The position numbers were made by a program, and so were the translations under genes. A stretch of 13,573 nucleotides of DNA from Roseiarcus sp. (GTDB taxonomy: Bacteria; Pseudomonadota; Alphaproteobacteria; Rhizobiales; Beijerinckiaceae), in the NCBI GenBank assembly GCA_030153205.1, contig JASLHV010000117.1, positions 1 to 13,573 on the forward strand, given 5' to 3'. Positions 6,278-13,573 of the stretch are shown piece by piece (positions within the stretch are counted from its first letter, which is position 1; each line of letters begins with the position of its first letter). The notes under the pieces are model-generated. The model was not told the DNA's origin. It was given only the letters and a program-made list of their open reading frames with translations, and did no database searches.

Positions 6278-7594
6278 TCACTGGGGATTCTCCAGGCTGA
6301 AGGCCTGCGCGTTTTCGTCATAGGCGAAAAGCTCGCCGTAACGGCCGAGGTTGATCACCGAGCGCAAGGTCCGTTCGGCGTAATCCTCGGACATATAATC
6401 CTCGATTTCCTCGCGGAACCGCGTCGCTGGCGCGCGATGGGTCGGCCGCTCGTCGAGCACCCGCCGAATGCGCGCGGCAAGCGGGACGTAAGCCAGAAGA
6501 TGATCGCCGACCATTTTCTTGCGCTGGTCGACTTCTGCATCGGCGAACCGCTTACCGGCGGCCGTGAGCTTGATGTCGCCTTCCTCAAGCTCGGCAAAGC
6601 GCAAGAGCTGCAGCGTTTCCGCCAGCGGGAAGAGTTCGTCGATCTCCAATTGCAGCGAGTCGGCAAGATGCGGCAGGTCGGCGCGGCCGTTATAGGGCGG
6701 GGCGGCCAGCTCTTCGATCAGACCCGCGAGCGAGTTCGTCGAAACGCGCGGCAGCGCCATCGCGAGGCCCGTGCCAGGCAGCGAACTCTCTCGACCGGCG
6801 ACCGGCTTGGAATCCGGGCGCTGCGTCATCCGCGCGTAAATCAAGTCGACAAGCTGGCGAAATTCCGGATCGAGGCGATTGCGGGGATGTACGAGCGGGA
6901 CTTTGATCTCAGCCGCGATCCGCCCCGGATTGGAGGCGAGCACGAGAATGCGGTCGCACATCAGCACCGCCTCTTCGATATTATGCGTGACCATGAGGAT
7001 CGATTTGATCGGCATGCGACCTTCCGACCACAGATCGAGAAGGTCCGTGCGCAGCGTCTCGGCGGTCAGTACGTCAAGAGCCGAGAAGGGTTCGTCCATC
7101 AGCAGAATTTTCGGATGGACGACCAGAGCCCGCGCAAAGCCGACGCGCTGGCGCATGCCGCCGGAAAGTTCCTTCGGGTAGGCTGATTCAAATCCGTCGA
7201 GGCCGATCAAGTCGATGGCGGCGAGCGCCCGCTTGCGTGTCTCCTCGAGACTGACGCCCTGCGCGCGAAGGCCGAGTTCGACATTGTCGAGGACCGACAG
7301 CCAGGGATAAAGCGCGAAGCTTTGGAACACCATCGCAACGCCTTCGGCCGGCCCTGCGACTTCTTCGCCTTGGAATTTGACCGAGCCCGATGTCGGCTTG
7401 GCGAGACCGGCAATGATGCGCAGAAGCGTCGACTTGCCGCAGCCCGAACGTCCCAACAGGCCGACGATTTCGCCTTCACGCAATGTCATGGAGACATCGT
7501 TGAGCACCGGCTGACCGACCTCGCCCGAGCCTTTCAAATAGCTCTGGCTGATATGGGTTACGTCGAGCAAGGCTGTCGAAGCGACATCAAGCAT
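6278..7594 (-). CDS. ABC transporter ATPase, nitrate/sulfonate/taurine type, with C-terminal AAA-associated domain
   Basis: This 438-residue protein powers import together with the permease encoded upstream. Residues 1-260 are a complete ABC ATPase: Walker A GRSGCGKST (48-56), Q-loop Q91, signature LSGGMRQR (143-150), Walker B ILLMDEP (163-169) and switch H204. The sequence resembles the NrtD/SsuB/TauB group. Residues of about 285-430 form an additional domain resembling the AAA-associated C-terminal domain found in a subset of these ATPases, with winged-helix-like alternation of helices (LTAAGKRFADAEVD, 343-356). Its function is not established; a regulatory role is inference. ATG at 7594 has AGGGGA about six bases upstream. 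It starts 35 bases after the permease stop, in one operon. No substrate-binding protein is encoded nearby, so the substrate is unknown. Confidence 0.92.
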   Translation of the reverse strand: MLDVASTALLDVTHISQSYLKGSGEVGQPVLNDVSMTLREGEIVGLLGRSGCGKSTLLRIIAGLAKPTSGSVKFQGEEVAGPAEGVAMVFQSFALYPWLSVLDNVELGLRAQGVSLEETRKRALAAIDLIGLDGFESAYPKELSGGMRQRVGFARALVVHPKILLMDEPFSALDVLTAETLRTDLLDLWSEGRMPIKSILMVTHNIEEAVLMCDRILVLASNPGRIAAEIKVPLVHPRNRLDPEFRQLVDLIYARMTQRPDSKPVAGRESSLPGTGLAMALPRVSTNSLAGLIEELAAPPYNGRADLPHLADSLQLEIDELFPLAETLQLLRFAELEEGDIKLTAAGKRFADAEVDQRKKMVGDHLLAYVPLAARIRRVLDERPTHRAPATRFREEIEDYMSEDYAERTLRSVINLGRYGELFAYDENAQAFSLENPQ

Positions 7595-7629
7595 TTTAAG
7601 TCCCCTGGCGCGAGCGGTCGGGCGGTTGA

Positions 7630-9363
7630 TTAGAGGCGTAGGCGGCGTTCAGCGTAGGCGTAAAGCTGGCGCCAGAACAGACGATTGAACAGGGTGACGA
7701 AGATCGACATGATGGCGACGCCGAGAACAATCTTCGGAAAGTCGCCCTTCTCTGTCGCCTGCGCGATATAGGCGCCGACGCCATGCGCGACAACGGTATG
7801 GTCCTTCCATTTCACATATTCGGCGACGATCGAGGCGTTCCATGAGCCGCCCGACGCCGTGATGGCTCCGGTGAAATAGTAGGGGAAGACGCCAGGAAGG
7901 ATCACATTCTTCCACCATTGCCAGCCGCGAATATGAAAATTCGCCGCCGCTTCGCGCAGGTCGTTGGGAAACGCCGTCGCGCCTGCGACGACGTTGAAAA
8001 CGATGTACCATTGAGTGCCGAAGACGATGAGCAGGCTCAGCCAGATATCCGGATTGAGATTGAACGCGAGAACGATGCTGACCGCGCCGCCGAACAAGAG
8101 GTTGACCGGAAAGGCGGCCAGGAATTGAGCGAGCGGCTGCACGCGCTCGGCGATTCTAGGTCTTAGGCCAATCCAGACGCCCAGCGGCACCCAGATCGCC
8201 GACGCGATCATCATCAAAACGACGACGCGTAGGAGCGTGAGGAACGTGAGCCACACGACATTCAGCGCATCGATCCAGGTCAGCTCCGTCCCGATATATT
8301 GGATCACCGACCACAGCGCCCAAAGGGCGATAGCCGCGACGACTGTAACCCACGTAACGTCGAGAACGCGACTTGCCGTGGTGGAGGTTATGGACGAACG
8401 CTTGCGGAAAGAGGCCGGTGCGCCGATGCGCCAGAGAGCCGCTGAGCGCAATGCGCGCACCACGGGCAGGTAAGAGTTCCGCAGCCAAAAAGTGCGCTGG
8501 AGAACATTGAGCGCCCAAGATCGTTCGATCGTCTGCGAAGCGGTCGTCTCGACACGAAATTTGCCGGCCCATGCGATGATCGGCCGAAAGAGCAGTTGGT
8601 CGTAAAGGAGAATGACGAGGGCCATTGTGATGACGGCAGCGACAATCGCGTCCCAACGTCCTTGGTCATTGGCCGCCGCGATATAAGAGCCGACGCCGGG
8701 CAGCGTGATCGTCGTATCGCCAACCGTGATCGCTTCCGCCGCAACGACGAAGAACCAGCCGCCCGACATGGACATCATCGTATTCCAGATCAGGCCCGGG
8801 ACGGCGAAAGGCGCCTCCAACTGCCAAAATTTCTGCCAGCCGGTCAGGCGGAAACCGCGCGAGACTTCGTCGAGGTCGCGCGGGACAGTACGCAGCGACT
8901 GATAGAAAGAGAAGGCCATGTTCCAGGCCTGGCTGGTGAAGACCGCGAATACCGCGGCGCTCTCGGCGCCAAGAACATTGCCTGGGAAAAGGCCGAGGAA
9001 AAACGTGACCGTAAAAGATAGAAACCCGAGGATCGGCACCGATTGAAGGACGTCCAAGATCGGGATCAGCACCATTTCCAGACGTCTGCTTTTCGCTGCC
9101 GCCGTCGCGTAAGTGAAGGTGAAGATGAACGAGGCGATCAACGCTGCGAACATCCGCAGAATCGTGCGCAGCGCGTAGTAAGGCAGGTTCCAATAGCTGA
9201 GATCGACAGCCGGCTCATTGCTCGCGGGCAACGGAGCATTCATGCCGTGAAAAGCATGCACGATCGCCACGAAGCTGGCCATGATGGCGGCAAGCGCCAA
9301 CAGGTCCCAATGATTTGGCAGAGCGCGACGCCCGACCGATGCGATAGTTTCGAGTCTCGTCAT
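7630..9363 (-). CDS. Double-length ABC transporter permease (two fused MetI-like domains)
   Basis: This inner-membrane protein of 577 residues consists of two binding-protein-dependent permease halves in one chain (about 20-262 and 336-577) joined by a polar linker. Each half has its own EAA loop: DEVSRGFRLTGWQKFW (165-180) and REAAANFHIRGWQWWK (470-485). After each comes a matching segment, GVGSYIAAANDQGRWDAI (223-240) and GVGAYIAQATEKGDFPKI (528-545), which shows internal duplication. Roughly twelve membrane segments are expected. The frame extends to a GTG at 9405 without a ribosome binding site; ATG at 9363 with GGAA upstream is preferred. With one permease chain supplying both halves, the likely complex is one permease plus two copies of the ATPase encoded just downstream. 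The substrate is unknown. Confidence 0.9.
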   Translation of the reverse strand: MTRLETIASVGRRALPNHWDLLALAAIMASFVAIVHAFHGMNAPLPASNEPAVDLSYWNLPYYALRTILRMFAALIASFIFTFTYATAAAKSRRLEMVLIPILDVLQSVPILGFLSFTVTFFLGLFPGNVLGAESAAVFAVFTSQAWNMAFSFYQSLRTVPRDLDEVSRGFRLTGWQKFWQLEAPFAVPGLIWNTMMSMSGGWFFVVAAEAITVGDTTITLPGVGSYIAAANDQGRWDAIVAAVITMALVILLYDQLLFRPIIAWAGKFRVETTASQTIERSWALNVLQRTFWLRNSYLPVVRALRSAALWRIGAPASFRKRSSITSTTASRVLDVTWVTVVAAIALWALWSVIQYIGTELTWIDALNVVWLTFLTLLRVVVLMMIASAIWVPLGVWIGLRPRIAERVQPLAQFLAAFPVNLLFGGAVSIVLAFNLNPDIWLSLLIVFGTQWYIVFNVVAGATAFPNDLREAAANFHIRGWQWWKNVILPGVFPYYFTGAITASGGSWNASIVAEYVKWKDHTVVAHGVGAYIAQATEKGDFPKIVLGVAIMSIFVTLFNRLFWRQLYAYAERRLRL

Positions 9364-9392
9364 CGGCTCATTCCGCGGAAACTTAAGACCGC

Positions 9393-9407
9393 TTGTGGGA
9401 ACCACAA
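9393..9407. promoter_or_regulatory. Perfect dyad upstream of the ABC permease (operator candidate)
   Basis: TTGTGGGAACCACAA is a perfect 6-3-6 inverted repeat centred about 37 bases ahead of the permease ATG. Its size and position suit a dimeric repressor or activator. The half-site TTGTGG resembles the TTGTGAGG repeats at the other end of the operon, but the match is partial. No regulator gene is in the window. Confidence 0.4.
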
Positions 9408-9437
9408 TTCGGGGAAGAAAGGCAATAGAAAAATGAC

Positions 9438-9498
9438 CGCCGGAGCGTCGGCGATTGTTGTCTTTTTGGTAATCAAACCCTTCATGGATGAAAGGGTT
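9438..9498 (-). terminator. Two hairpins after gltX
   Basis: Read on the - strand, the first hairpin is AACCCTT+CA (9476-9484) pairing with TG+AAGGGTT (9489-9498) with one bulged A at 9491, followed by a poor T-tract (TTTGATT). The second is a 5-bp CGCCG/CGGCG stem (9438-9442/9449-9453) followed four bases later by TTTTT (from 9429-9433). Either may end gltX transcription ahead of the ABC operon; both are weaker than the other terminators in the window. Confidence 0.35.
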
Positions 9499-9561
9499 GT
9501 CTCAGTTCAGCGACCTCTGACCGAGGCTTGTGACAGCGATGCGACAATCGACGATGAGGCG

Positions 9562-10986
9562 CTACGTTGCGTGCGCGCAGTCGTTCAAACGGCCAAGACT
9601 TTCCTCGCGGCCGAGCACGGCGAGCACATCAAAAATGCCTGGCGAGGTCGCTCGGCCCGTGAGCGCAGCGCGAAGGGGCTGCGCAATTTGTCCCAGCTTG
9701 GCGCCGCTTTCGCCGGCATAGTCGCGCACCGCCGCTTCGATCGTCGAGGACGTCCAATGCTCGATCGCGGTCAGTCGCGGCAGCAGGGCGATGATATGTG
9801 CGCGGCCGCCATTGGCGACGATCTCATGAGCGCGTTCGTCGAGGCGCAAGGGCCGCTCCGCGAACAAATAGCCGGCGCCGTCGACGAGTTCGACTAACGT
9901 CTTGGCGCGCTCCTTGAGGCCCGACATGGAGGCCGCCAATTTCGCGCGTCCAGAACCGTTAAGCTTCTTGGCGATTTCTGGACCGCCGGGCAGATAGGGA
10001 AGGCTGTCGATGAGGATGGTCAAAAGCTCGTCATCCGGCGTCGCCCGCATATAATGGCCGTTCATATTTTCGAGCTTGGCGAAGTCGAAGCGCGACGGCG
10101 AACGGCCGATCGAGGAGAGATCGAAAGCCTCGATCATCTCCTGTGTTGAGAAGAATTCTTTGTCGCCCTGACTCCAACCGAGCCGGAGAAGGTAGTTGCG
10201 AAGGGCCGCGGGCAGGTAGCCCATCTCACGATAGGCGTCGACGCCAAGCGCGCCATGGCGCTTGGAGAGCTTGGCGCCGTCCGGTCCATGGATCAGTGGA
10301 ATATGCGCCATGATCGGCGCCTCCCAGCCGAGGCCTTGATAGATATGCGTCTGACGCGCCGCATTGGTCAGGTGGTCGTCGCCGCGAATAATATGCGTGA
10401 CGCCCATATCGTGATCATCCACGACGACCGCCAGCATATAGGTCGGCGTCCCATCCGATCGAAGAAGAACAAGATCGTCGAGTTCCTTGTTGGCGAAGAC
10501 GACCTTGCCCTGCACTTTGTCGTCGATGACGGTCTCGCCATCTTGAGGGGCGCGCAAACGGATGACCGGCTTCACGCCGGGCGGGGCCTCGGAGGGATCA
10601 CGGTCACGCCAACGTCCGTCGTAGCGCATCGGTCGGCCTTCGGCGCGCGCCCTCTGGCGCATCTCATCCAATTCCTCCGGCGAAGCGTAGCAGCGATAGG
10701 CGCCGCCGGAAGCAAGAAGGCTCTCGACGACTTCTTGATGGCGCTTGACGCGGCCGAACTGGCTGATCGCGTCGCCGTCCCATGTCAATCCGAGCCACGA
10801 TAAGCCATCGATGATCGCCGAGACGGCCGCCTCTGTGGAGCGCTCGCGATCGGTGTCCTCGATGCGCAATAAGTAGGTCCCTTCGCGTCCTCGCGCATAA
10901 AGCCAATTGAACAGCGCTGTCCGGGCGCCGCCGATATGCAGAAAACCGGTCGGAGAGGGCGCGAAACGCGTCACCACTTTTGTCAT
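9562..10986 (-). CDS. gltX: Glutamyl-tRNA synthetase
   Basis: GltX is a class I aminoacyl-tRNA synthetase that charges tRNA with glutamate. The 474 residues cover the whole enzyme: FAPSPTGFLHIGG (8-20) with the HIGH-type motif at 17-20, RGDDHLTNAARQ (201-212), and KLSKR (239-243) as the KMSKS loop. The C-terminal anticodon-binding region is marked by LGQIAQPLRAALTG (431-444). The zinc-binding cysteine set of E. coli GluRS is absent (only C99 in that area), as in many bacterial homologues. ATG at 10986 is the only possible start because TAA lies two codons upstream. The ribosome binding site is poor: GGTGGA is about 16 bases away. Whether it also charges tRNA-Gln cannot be told here. It is divergent from comEC across 126 bases. 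Confidence 0.97.
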   Translation of the reverse strand: MTKVVTRFAPSPTGFLHIGGARTALFNWLYARGREGTYLLRIEDTDRERSTEAAVSAIIDGLSWLGLTWDGDAISQFGRVKRHQEVVESLLASGGAYRCYASPEELDEMRQRARAEGRPMRYDGRWRDRDPSEAPPGVKPVIRLRAPQDGETVIDDKVQGKVVFANKELDDLVLLRSDGTPTYMLAVVVDDHDMGVTHIIRGDDHLTNAARQTHIYQGLGWEAPIMAHIPLIHGPDGAKLSKRHGALGVDAYREMGYLPAALRNYLLRLGWSQGDKEFFSTQEMIEAFDLSSIGRSPSRFDFAKLENMNGHYMRATPDDELLTILIDSLPYLPGGPEIAKKLNGSGRAKLAASMSGLKERAKTLVELVDGAGYLFAERPLRLDERAHEIVANGGRAHIIALLPRLTAIEHWTSSTIEAAVRDYAGESGAKLGQIAQPLRAALTGRATSPGIFDVLAVLGREESLGRLNDCAHAT

Positions 10987-11112
10987 TGATTAGGTCGATT
11001 CCACCGCAGGATTTTATGCTTCGCCGGGAGGCCAAAGTTTTACACTCGGCCACTGGTCAGCTTCATGCGCCCCTGTATCATGGTCGGCTGACGGCGCCAA
11101 AGGGCGAGGCGC

Positions 11113-13374
11113 ATGAATAGTGCTGGGCAAGCGGGCGTTTTGAGTGGCGTGCGGCTGGGCGGCTCCGGTGGGGCGGCCGCCTTACGCACGCTTTTCGCCA
11201 AGGCTTTCGCGCGTGAGGTCGAAGAACGCCGGCTATCGCTGTGGATCGCAGTCGCCGCCATTGCCGGCGTTTCGCTTTATTTTGCGGCTGACCGCGAACC
11301 GCCTCTGTGGTTCTCGACAAGCATCGCCGCCGCGTCCGCCGTTTTCGCTTACGCCTTGCGCTATCGCGTTTTCGCTTTCGCCGCCTTGATCAGTCTTGCC
11401 GCGTTGAGCGCCGGCTTCTGCTCAGCGGGGTGGCGTACAGCGCGGGTCGCTACGCCCATGCTCGACCATATCCGTATCGTCAAATTCAAAGGGTACGTCG
11501 AAGAAGTCGATCTGCGACCGATCGGCGCCCGAATGGTGGTCAGCGTCGATGATCCCGGCGACATGCCGCGCTCGATTGCGCCGCGCCGGGTGAGGGTGAC
11601 GATGCGTGAGGCGCCTGAGGCCGCCGCTGGCGATTATGTCGAGCTGACCGCTCGGTTGCTGCCGCCGAGCCATGCGGTTCTGCCGGGCGGCTACGACTTC
11701 GCCAGGGACGCTTTCTTCTCCGGCGTCGGCGCGGTCGGCTCGACTTTAGGCGAGGTGGTCAAGACGCCGGCGTCCGGCAAGGCGCCGATGGGCGTTCGCT
11801 TCTATGCGGCGATCGATCACCTTCGCAACGCATTGGCTTTGCGGGTCAACGCCATCATCGGTAGCGATGAAGGCGCGATTGCCGCCGCCATGGTTACGGG
11901 AAAGCGCGACTTTCTCTCCGACAACGCCAAGGACCTCATCAGAGAGGCCGGCATCTTTCACATCATCACTATATCCGGCCTGCAAATGACCTTGGTCGCC
12001 GGCATTTTCTTTTGGACGGCGCGCCGGCTTCTCGCTCTGTCGCCGACGCTGGCGCTTCACTATCCCATCAAGAAATGGGCGGCCGTGATCGCGATGGTCG
12101 GCGCGATCGCTTATGATCTCTGCACCGGCTCGCGCGTCGGCACGGAGCGCGCGCTGTTCATGACGCTCATCGTGCTTGGCGCGGTCATTGTCGACCGCCG
12201 CGCTTTGACGATGCGCAATCTGGCGTTGGCGGTTTTGACCGTCGTGGCGCTCGAGCCCGAGGCCGTGCTTGGCGTCAGCTTTCAATTATCATTCGCTGCC
12301 GTCGGCGCGCTGATCGCTGTGCTCGAAGCAAGGCTCGATCGGTTGGAGCCGGAGGACGATCCCTTCGCGGCGACGAAGCCTGCGCTCATTAAAGGCGGCT
12401 TGCTGGTTCATCTCATTGAAAAGCCGCTCGCGCTGATCGTTGCGACATGTTTTGCGACAAGCGCAACAGCGAGCTTCATGGCGTACCATTTCCACGACCT
12501 CAGCCCATATGTGCTCATCGGCAATCCGCTGACGCTGACGATCATCGAATTCTTCGCCGTGCCCGGCGCGCTCATCGGCACGGCCCTTTATCCGCTCGGA
12601 CTCGACGCGCCGGTCTGGCTCTATGTCGGGCTCGGCATCAAATTCATTCTCTGGGCCGCGCGGCATATCGCTGAGGCGCCGGGCTCCACGCTGCATCTGC
12701 GGGCCTTCGCGCCCTTTGCTCTGCCTTTCCTCAGCCTCGCCGTGGCTTCGGTCCTGATCTGGCGGAGCTGGATCATGCGCGCCACCGCAATTCCGTTTCT
12801 CATCGTCGGATTGTACGGCGCGGCGAATGGCCCACGCTATGACGTGATCGTTTCGCCTGATGGCGGCCAGGCGGCGATTCGCGATGCTGACGGCGCTTTG
12901 ACTGTCATCGGCAAGCGCTTCAACGCTTATGCCGCCAGCCAATGGCTCGCGGCCGACGGCGACGGCCGCGACGCCGAGAAGGCCCGCGCGACCGACCAAC
13001 CTTGCGACCGGCTGGGCTGCACCGGCGCGCTGGCGCAAGGCCTGTCTTTGGCCGTGATCGAAGATCGGTTGGCTTTCGATGAAGATTGCCAGCGCGCTCT
13101 GGTGATCCTGACGCGCTTGACGGCGCCGCCGGGTTGCAAGGCTACCCTCCTCCTCGACGAGCGGCGGCTTGCGTGGACTGGCGCTGTTGGCCTTACGATT
13201 GACGAGAGCGGGCAGGTCGCGATGACTGCCGATCGCAGCCCCGACCAGGACCGACCCTGGTCCCCGGCGCCGAAAAGCCCGCGCAACGACCGGGTCGAGC
13301 GCCCCGGTTCAACGGGCAAGCCGAACGGGTCCGATTCAACCGACCCGGCGCTTCCGACCGGCGCCTCGCCGTAG
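11113..13374 (+). CDS. comEC: ComEC/Rec2-family DNA-uptake channel protein without an intact beta-lactamase domain
   Basis: ComEC forms the inner-membrane channel that carries single-stranded DNA into the cytoplasm during natural transformation. The 753-residue protein has membrane segments near 43-103, a soluble OB-like N-terminal region (about 120-215), and the multi-spanning Competence domain (about 245-560). That domain is marked by ITISGLQM (285-292), GSRVGTERALFM (339-350) and VSFQLSFAAVGAL (388-400). The usual SGLH is SGLQ here. The C-terminal part (573-700) sits where a metallo-beta-lactamase domain would be but shows no HxHxDH motif. Residues 705-753 are a polar, Pro-rich, probably disordered tail. 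ATG at 11113 has AGGG eight bases upstream. Whether it works in transformation cannot be judged without other com genes. Confidence 0.9.
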   Translation: MNSAGQAGVLSGVRLGGSGGAAALRTLFAKAFAREVEERRLSLWIAVAAIAGVSLYFAADREPPLWFSTSIAAASAVFAYALRYRVFAFAALISLAALSAGFCSAGWRTARVATPMLDHIRIVKFKGYVEEVDLRPIGARMVVSVDDPGDMPRSIAPRRVRVTMREAPEAAAGDYVELTARLLPPSHAVLPGGYDFARDAFFSGVGAVGSTLGEVVKTPASGKAPMGVRFYAAIDHLRNALALRVNAIIGSDEGAIAAAMVTGKRDFLSDNAKDLIREAGIFHIITISGLQMTLVAGIFFWTARRLLALSPTLALHYPIKKWAAVIAMVGAIAYDLCTGSRVGTERALFMTLIVLGAVIVDRRALTMRNLALAVLTVVALEPEAVLGVSFQLSFAAVGALIAVLEARLDRLEPEDDPFAATKPALIKGGLLVHLIEKPLALIVATCFATSATASFMAYHFHDLSPYVLIGNPLTLTIIEFFAVPGALIGTALYPLGLDAPVWLYVGLGIKFILWAARHIAEAPGSTLHLRAFAPFALPFLSLAVASVLIWRSWIMRATAIPFLIVGLYGAANGPRYDVIVSPDGGQAAIRDADGALTVIGKRFNAYAASQWLAADGDGRDAEKARATDQPCDRLGCTGALAQGLSLAVIEDRLAFDEDCQRALVILTRLTAPPGCKATLLLDERRLAWTGAVGLTIDESGQVAMTADRSPDQDRPWSPAPKSPRNDRVERPGSTGKPNGSDSTDPALPTGASP

Positions 13375-13388
13375 AATAGGAAAATAAA

Positions 13389-13410
13389 AAAGGCCCCCAA
13401 AAGGGCCTTT
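13389..13410 (-). terminator. Intrinsic terminator of rpmG, probably bidirectional
   Basis: An AAAGGCCC/GGGCCTTT stem closes over a six-base loop (13397-13402). Read on the - strand it runs into a T-rich tract (GGCCTTTTTTATTTT), a classical intrinsic terminator 37 bases after the rpmG stop. On the + strand it lies 14 bases after the comEC stop, with only TTT at the stem end, so it could serve that gene more weakly. Confidence 0.8.
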
Positions 13411-13447
13411 CCCGTTCACCCGGCAGAGCCCGCTCCGCGCGGCTAAC

Positions 13448-13573
13448 TTACTTGATCTTGGTTTCTTTGAATTCGACGTGCTTGCGCGCGACCGGATCGT
13501 ATTTCTTGAACGTGAACTTCTCCGTCTTGGTGCGGGCGTTCTTCTTGGTCACGTAATAAAAACCCGTGTCGGC
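13448..13573 (-). CDS. rpmG: 50S ribosomal protein L33, C-terminal part
   Basis: L33 is a small protein of the large ribosomal subunit near the E site. The last 41 residues are visible, from ADTGFYYVTKKN to HVEFKETKIK, and are highly typical of alphaproteobacterial L33 (usually 55 residues). About 14 N-terminal residues and the start lie beyond the window edge. It lacks the paired CxxC zinc motifs in the visible part, so it is the zinc-independent form. It is convergent with comEC and shares the intervening terminator. The frame is too short to be noticed by length alone but is unambiguous by sequence. Confidence 0.96.
   Translation of the reverse strand, partial: ADTGFYYVTKKNARTKTEKFTFKKYDPVARKHVEFKETKIK

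Noticed and set aside
6182..7186. 334-codon open frame on the + strand opposite the ABC ATPase
   Set aside because: It is a mirror of the ATPase codons (all ABC motifs are on the other strand) and its translation is charged, repetitive and unlike any family I know.
9364..9405. 14-residue extension of the permease from a GTG
   Set aside because: There is no ribosome binding site ahead of the GTG, it would place coding sequence over the dyad, and ATG at 9363 gives a normal start.
9043..9897. 284-codon open frame on the + strand opposite the permease start and gltX end
   Set aside because: It spans parts of two well-supported - strand genes and the gap between them; composition is Arg-rich and no motif is visible.
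10987..11112. Promoters in the gltX/comEC divergent gap, such as TATCAT at 11076-11081, and a GTCAGC/GCTGAC inverted repeat (11056-11061/11087-11092)
   Set aside because: No acceptable -35 element lies at a proper distance from TATCAT, and the 6-bp repeat with a 25-base spacer is within chance expectation.

Overview
This looks like chromosomal DNA of a GC-rich alphaproteobacterium of the order Hyphomicrobiales (Rhizobiales). The evidence is the use of LpxI rather than LpxH in lipid A synthesis, an lpxA-lpxI-lpxB / gltA / gltX / comEC backbone that recalls that order, a 429-residue type II citrate synthase, and the protein sequences. A 25-codon pqqA gene, a PQQ-type soluble dehydrogenase and a small cytochrome c suggest periplasmic PQQ-linked oxidation, as in methylotrophic or Beijerinckiaceae/Methylocystaceae-like bacteria. 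That placement is inference.

Layout. Positions 1-2633 (+) hold the 3' part of lpxA, then lpxI and lpxB, joined by two GTGA start/stop overlaps: a translationally coupled lipid A operon. Positions 2661-4295 (-) hold a secreted sorbosone/glucose dehydrogenase-like beta-propeller followed by a secreted mono-haem cytochrome c, with a 13-pair hairpin between them. A 350-bp divergent region follows. From it pqqA (4646-4723, +) is read, with its own promoter-like sequence, a good ribosome binding site and a downstream hairpin. A strong GC-rich terminator (4770-4800) separates pqqA from the convergent gltA (4828-6117, -). The gltA leader carries an inverted repeat, a direct repeat and three copies of TTGTGAGG shared with the gap to the next gene.

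Positions 6278-9363 (-) hold a two-gene ABC importer of the nitrate/sulfonate/taurine type: an ATPase with an extra C-terminal domain and a permease that is an internal duplication. No substrate-binding protein is present. A perfect TTGTGG-GAA-CCACAA dyad lies just upstream of the permease. Then come gltX (9562-10986, -) and the divergent comEC (11113-13374, +), whose C-terminal region lacks a recognisable metallo-beta-lactamase active site. A terminator (13389-13410) separates comEC from the 3' end of rpmG (13448-13573, -), cut by the window edge.

How the genes fit together. Most of the window is housekeeping: outer membrane lipid A, the TCA cycle, tRNA charging, ribosomal protein L33 and DNA uptake. 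Two accessory blocks sit among them: a PQQ module (precursor peptide, candidate PQQ enzyme, candidate electron-accepting cytochrome) and the orphan ABC importer. The PQQ module, with a pqqA gene small enough to be missed and not followed by pqqBCDE, is the most interesting part. I saw no tRNA, rRNA, CRISPR array, insertion sequence or prophage.
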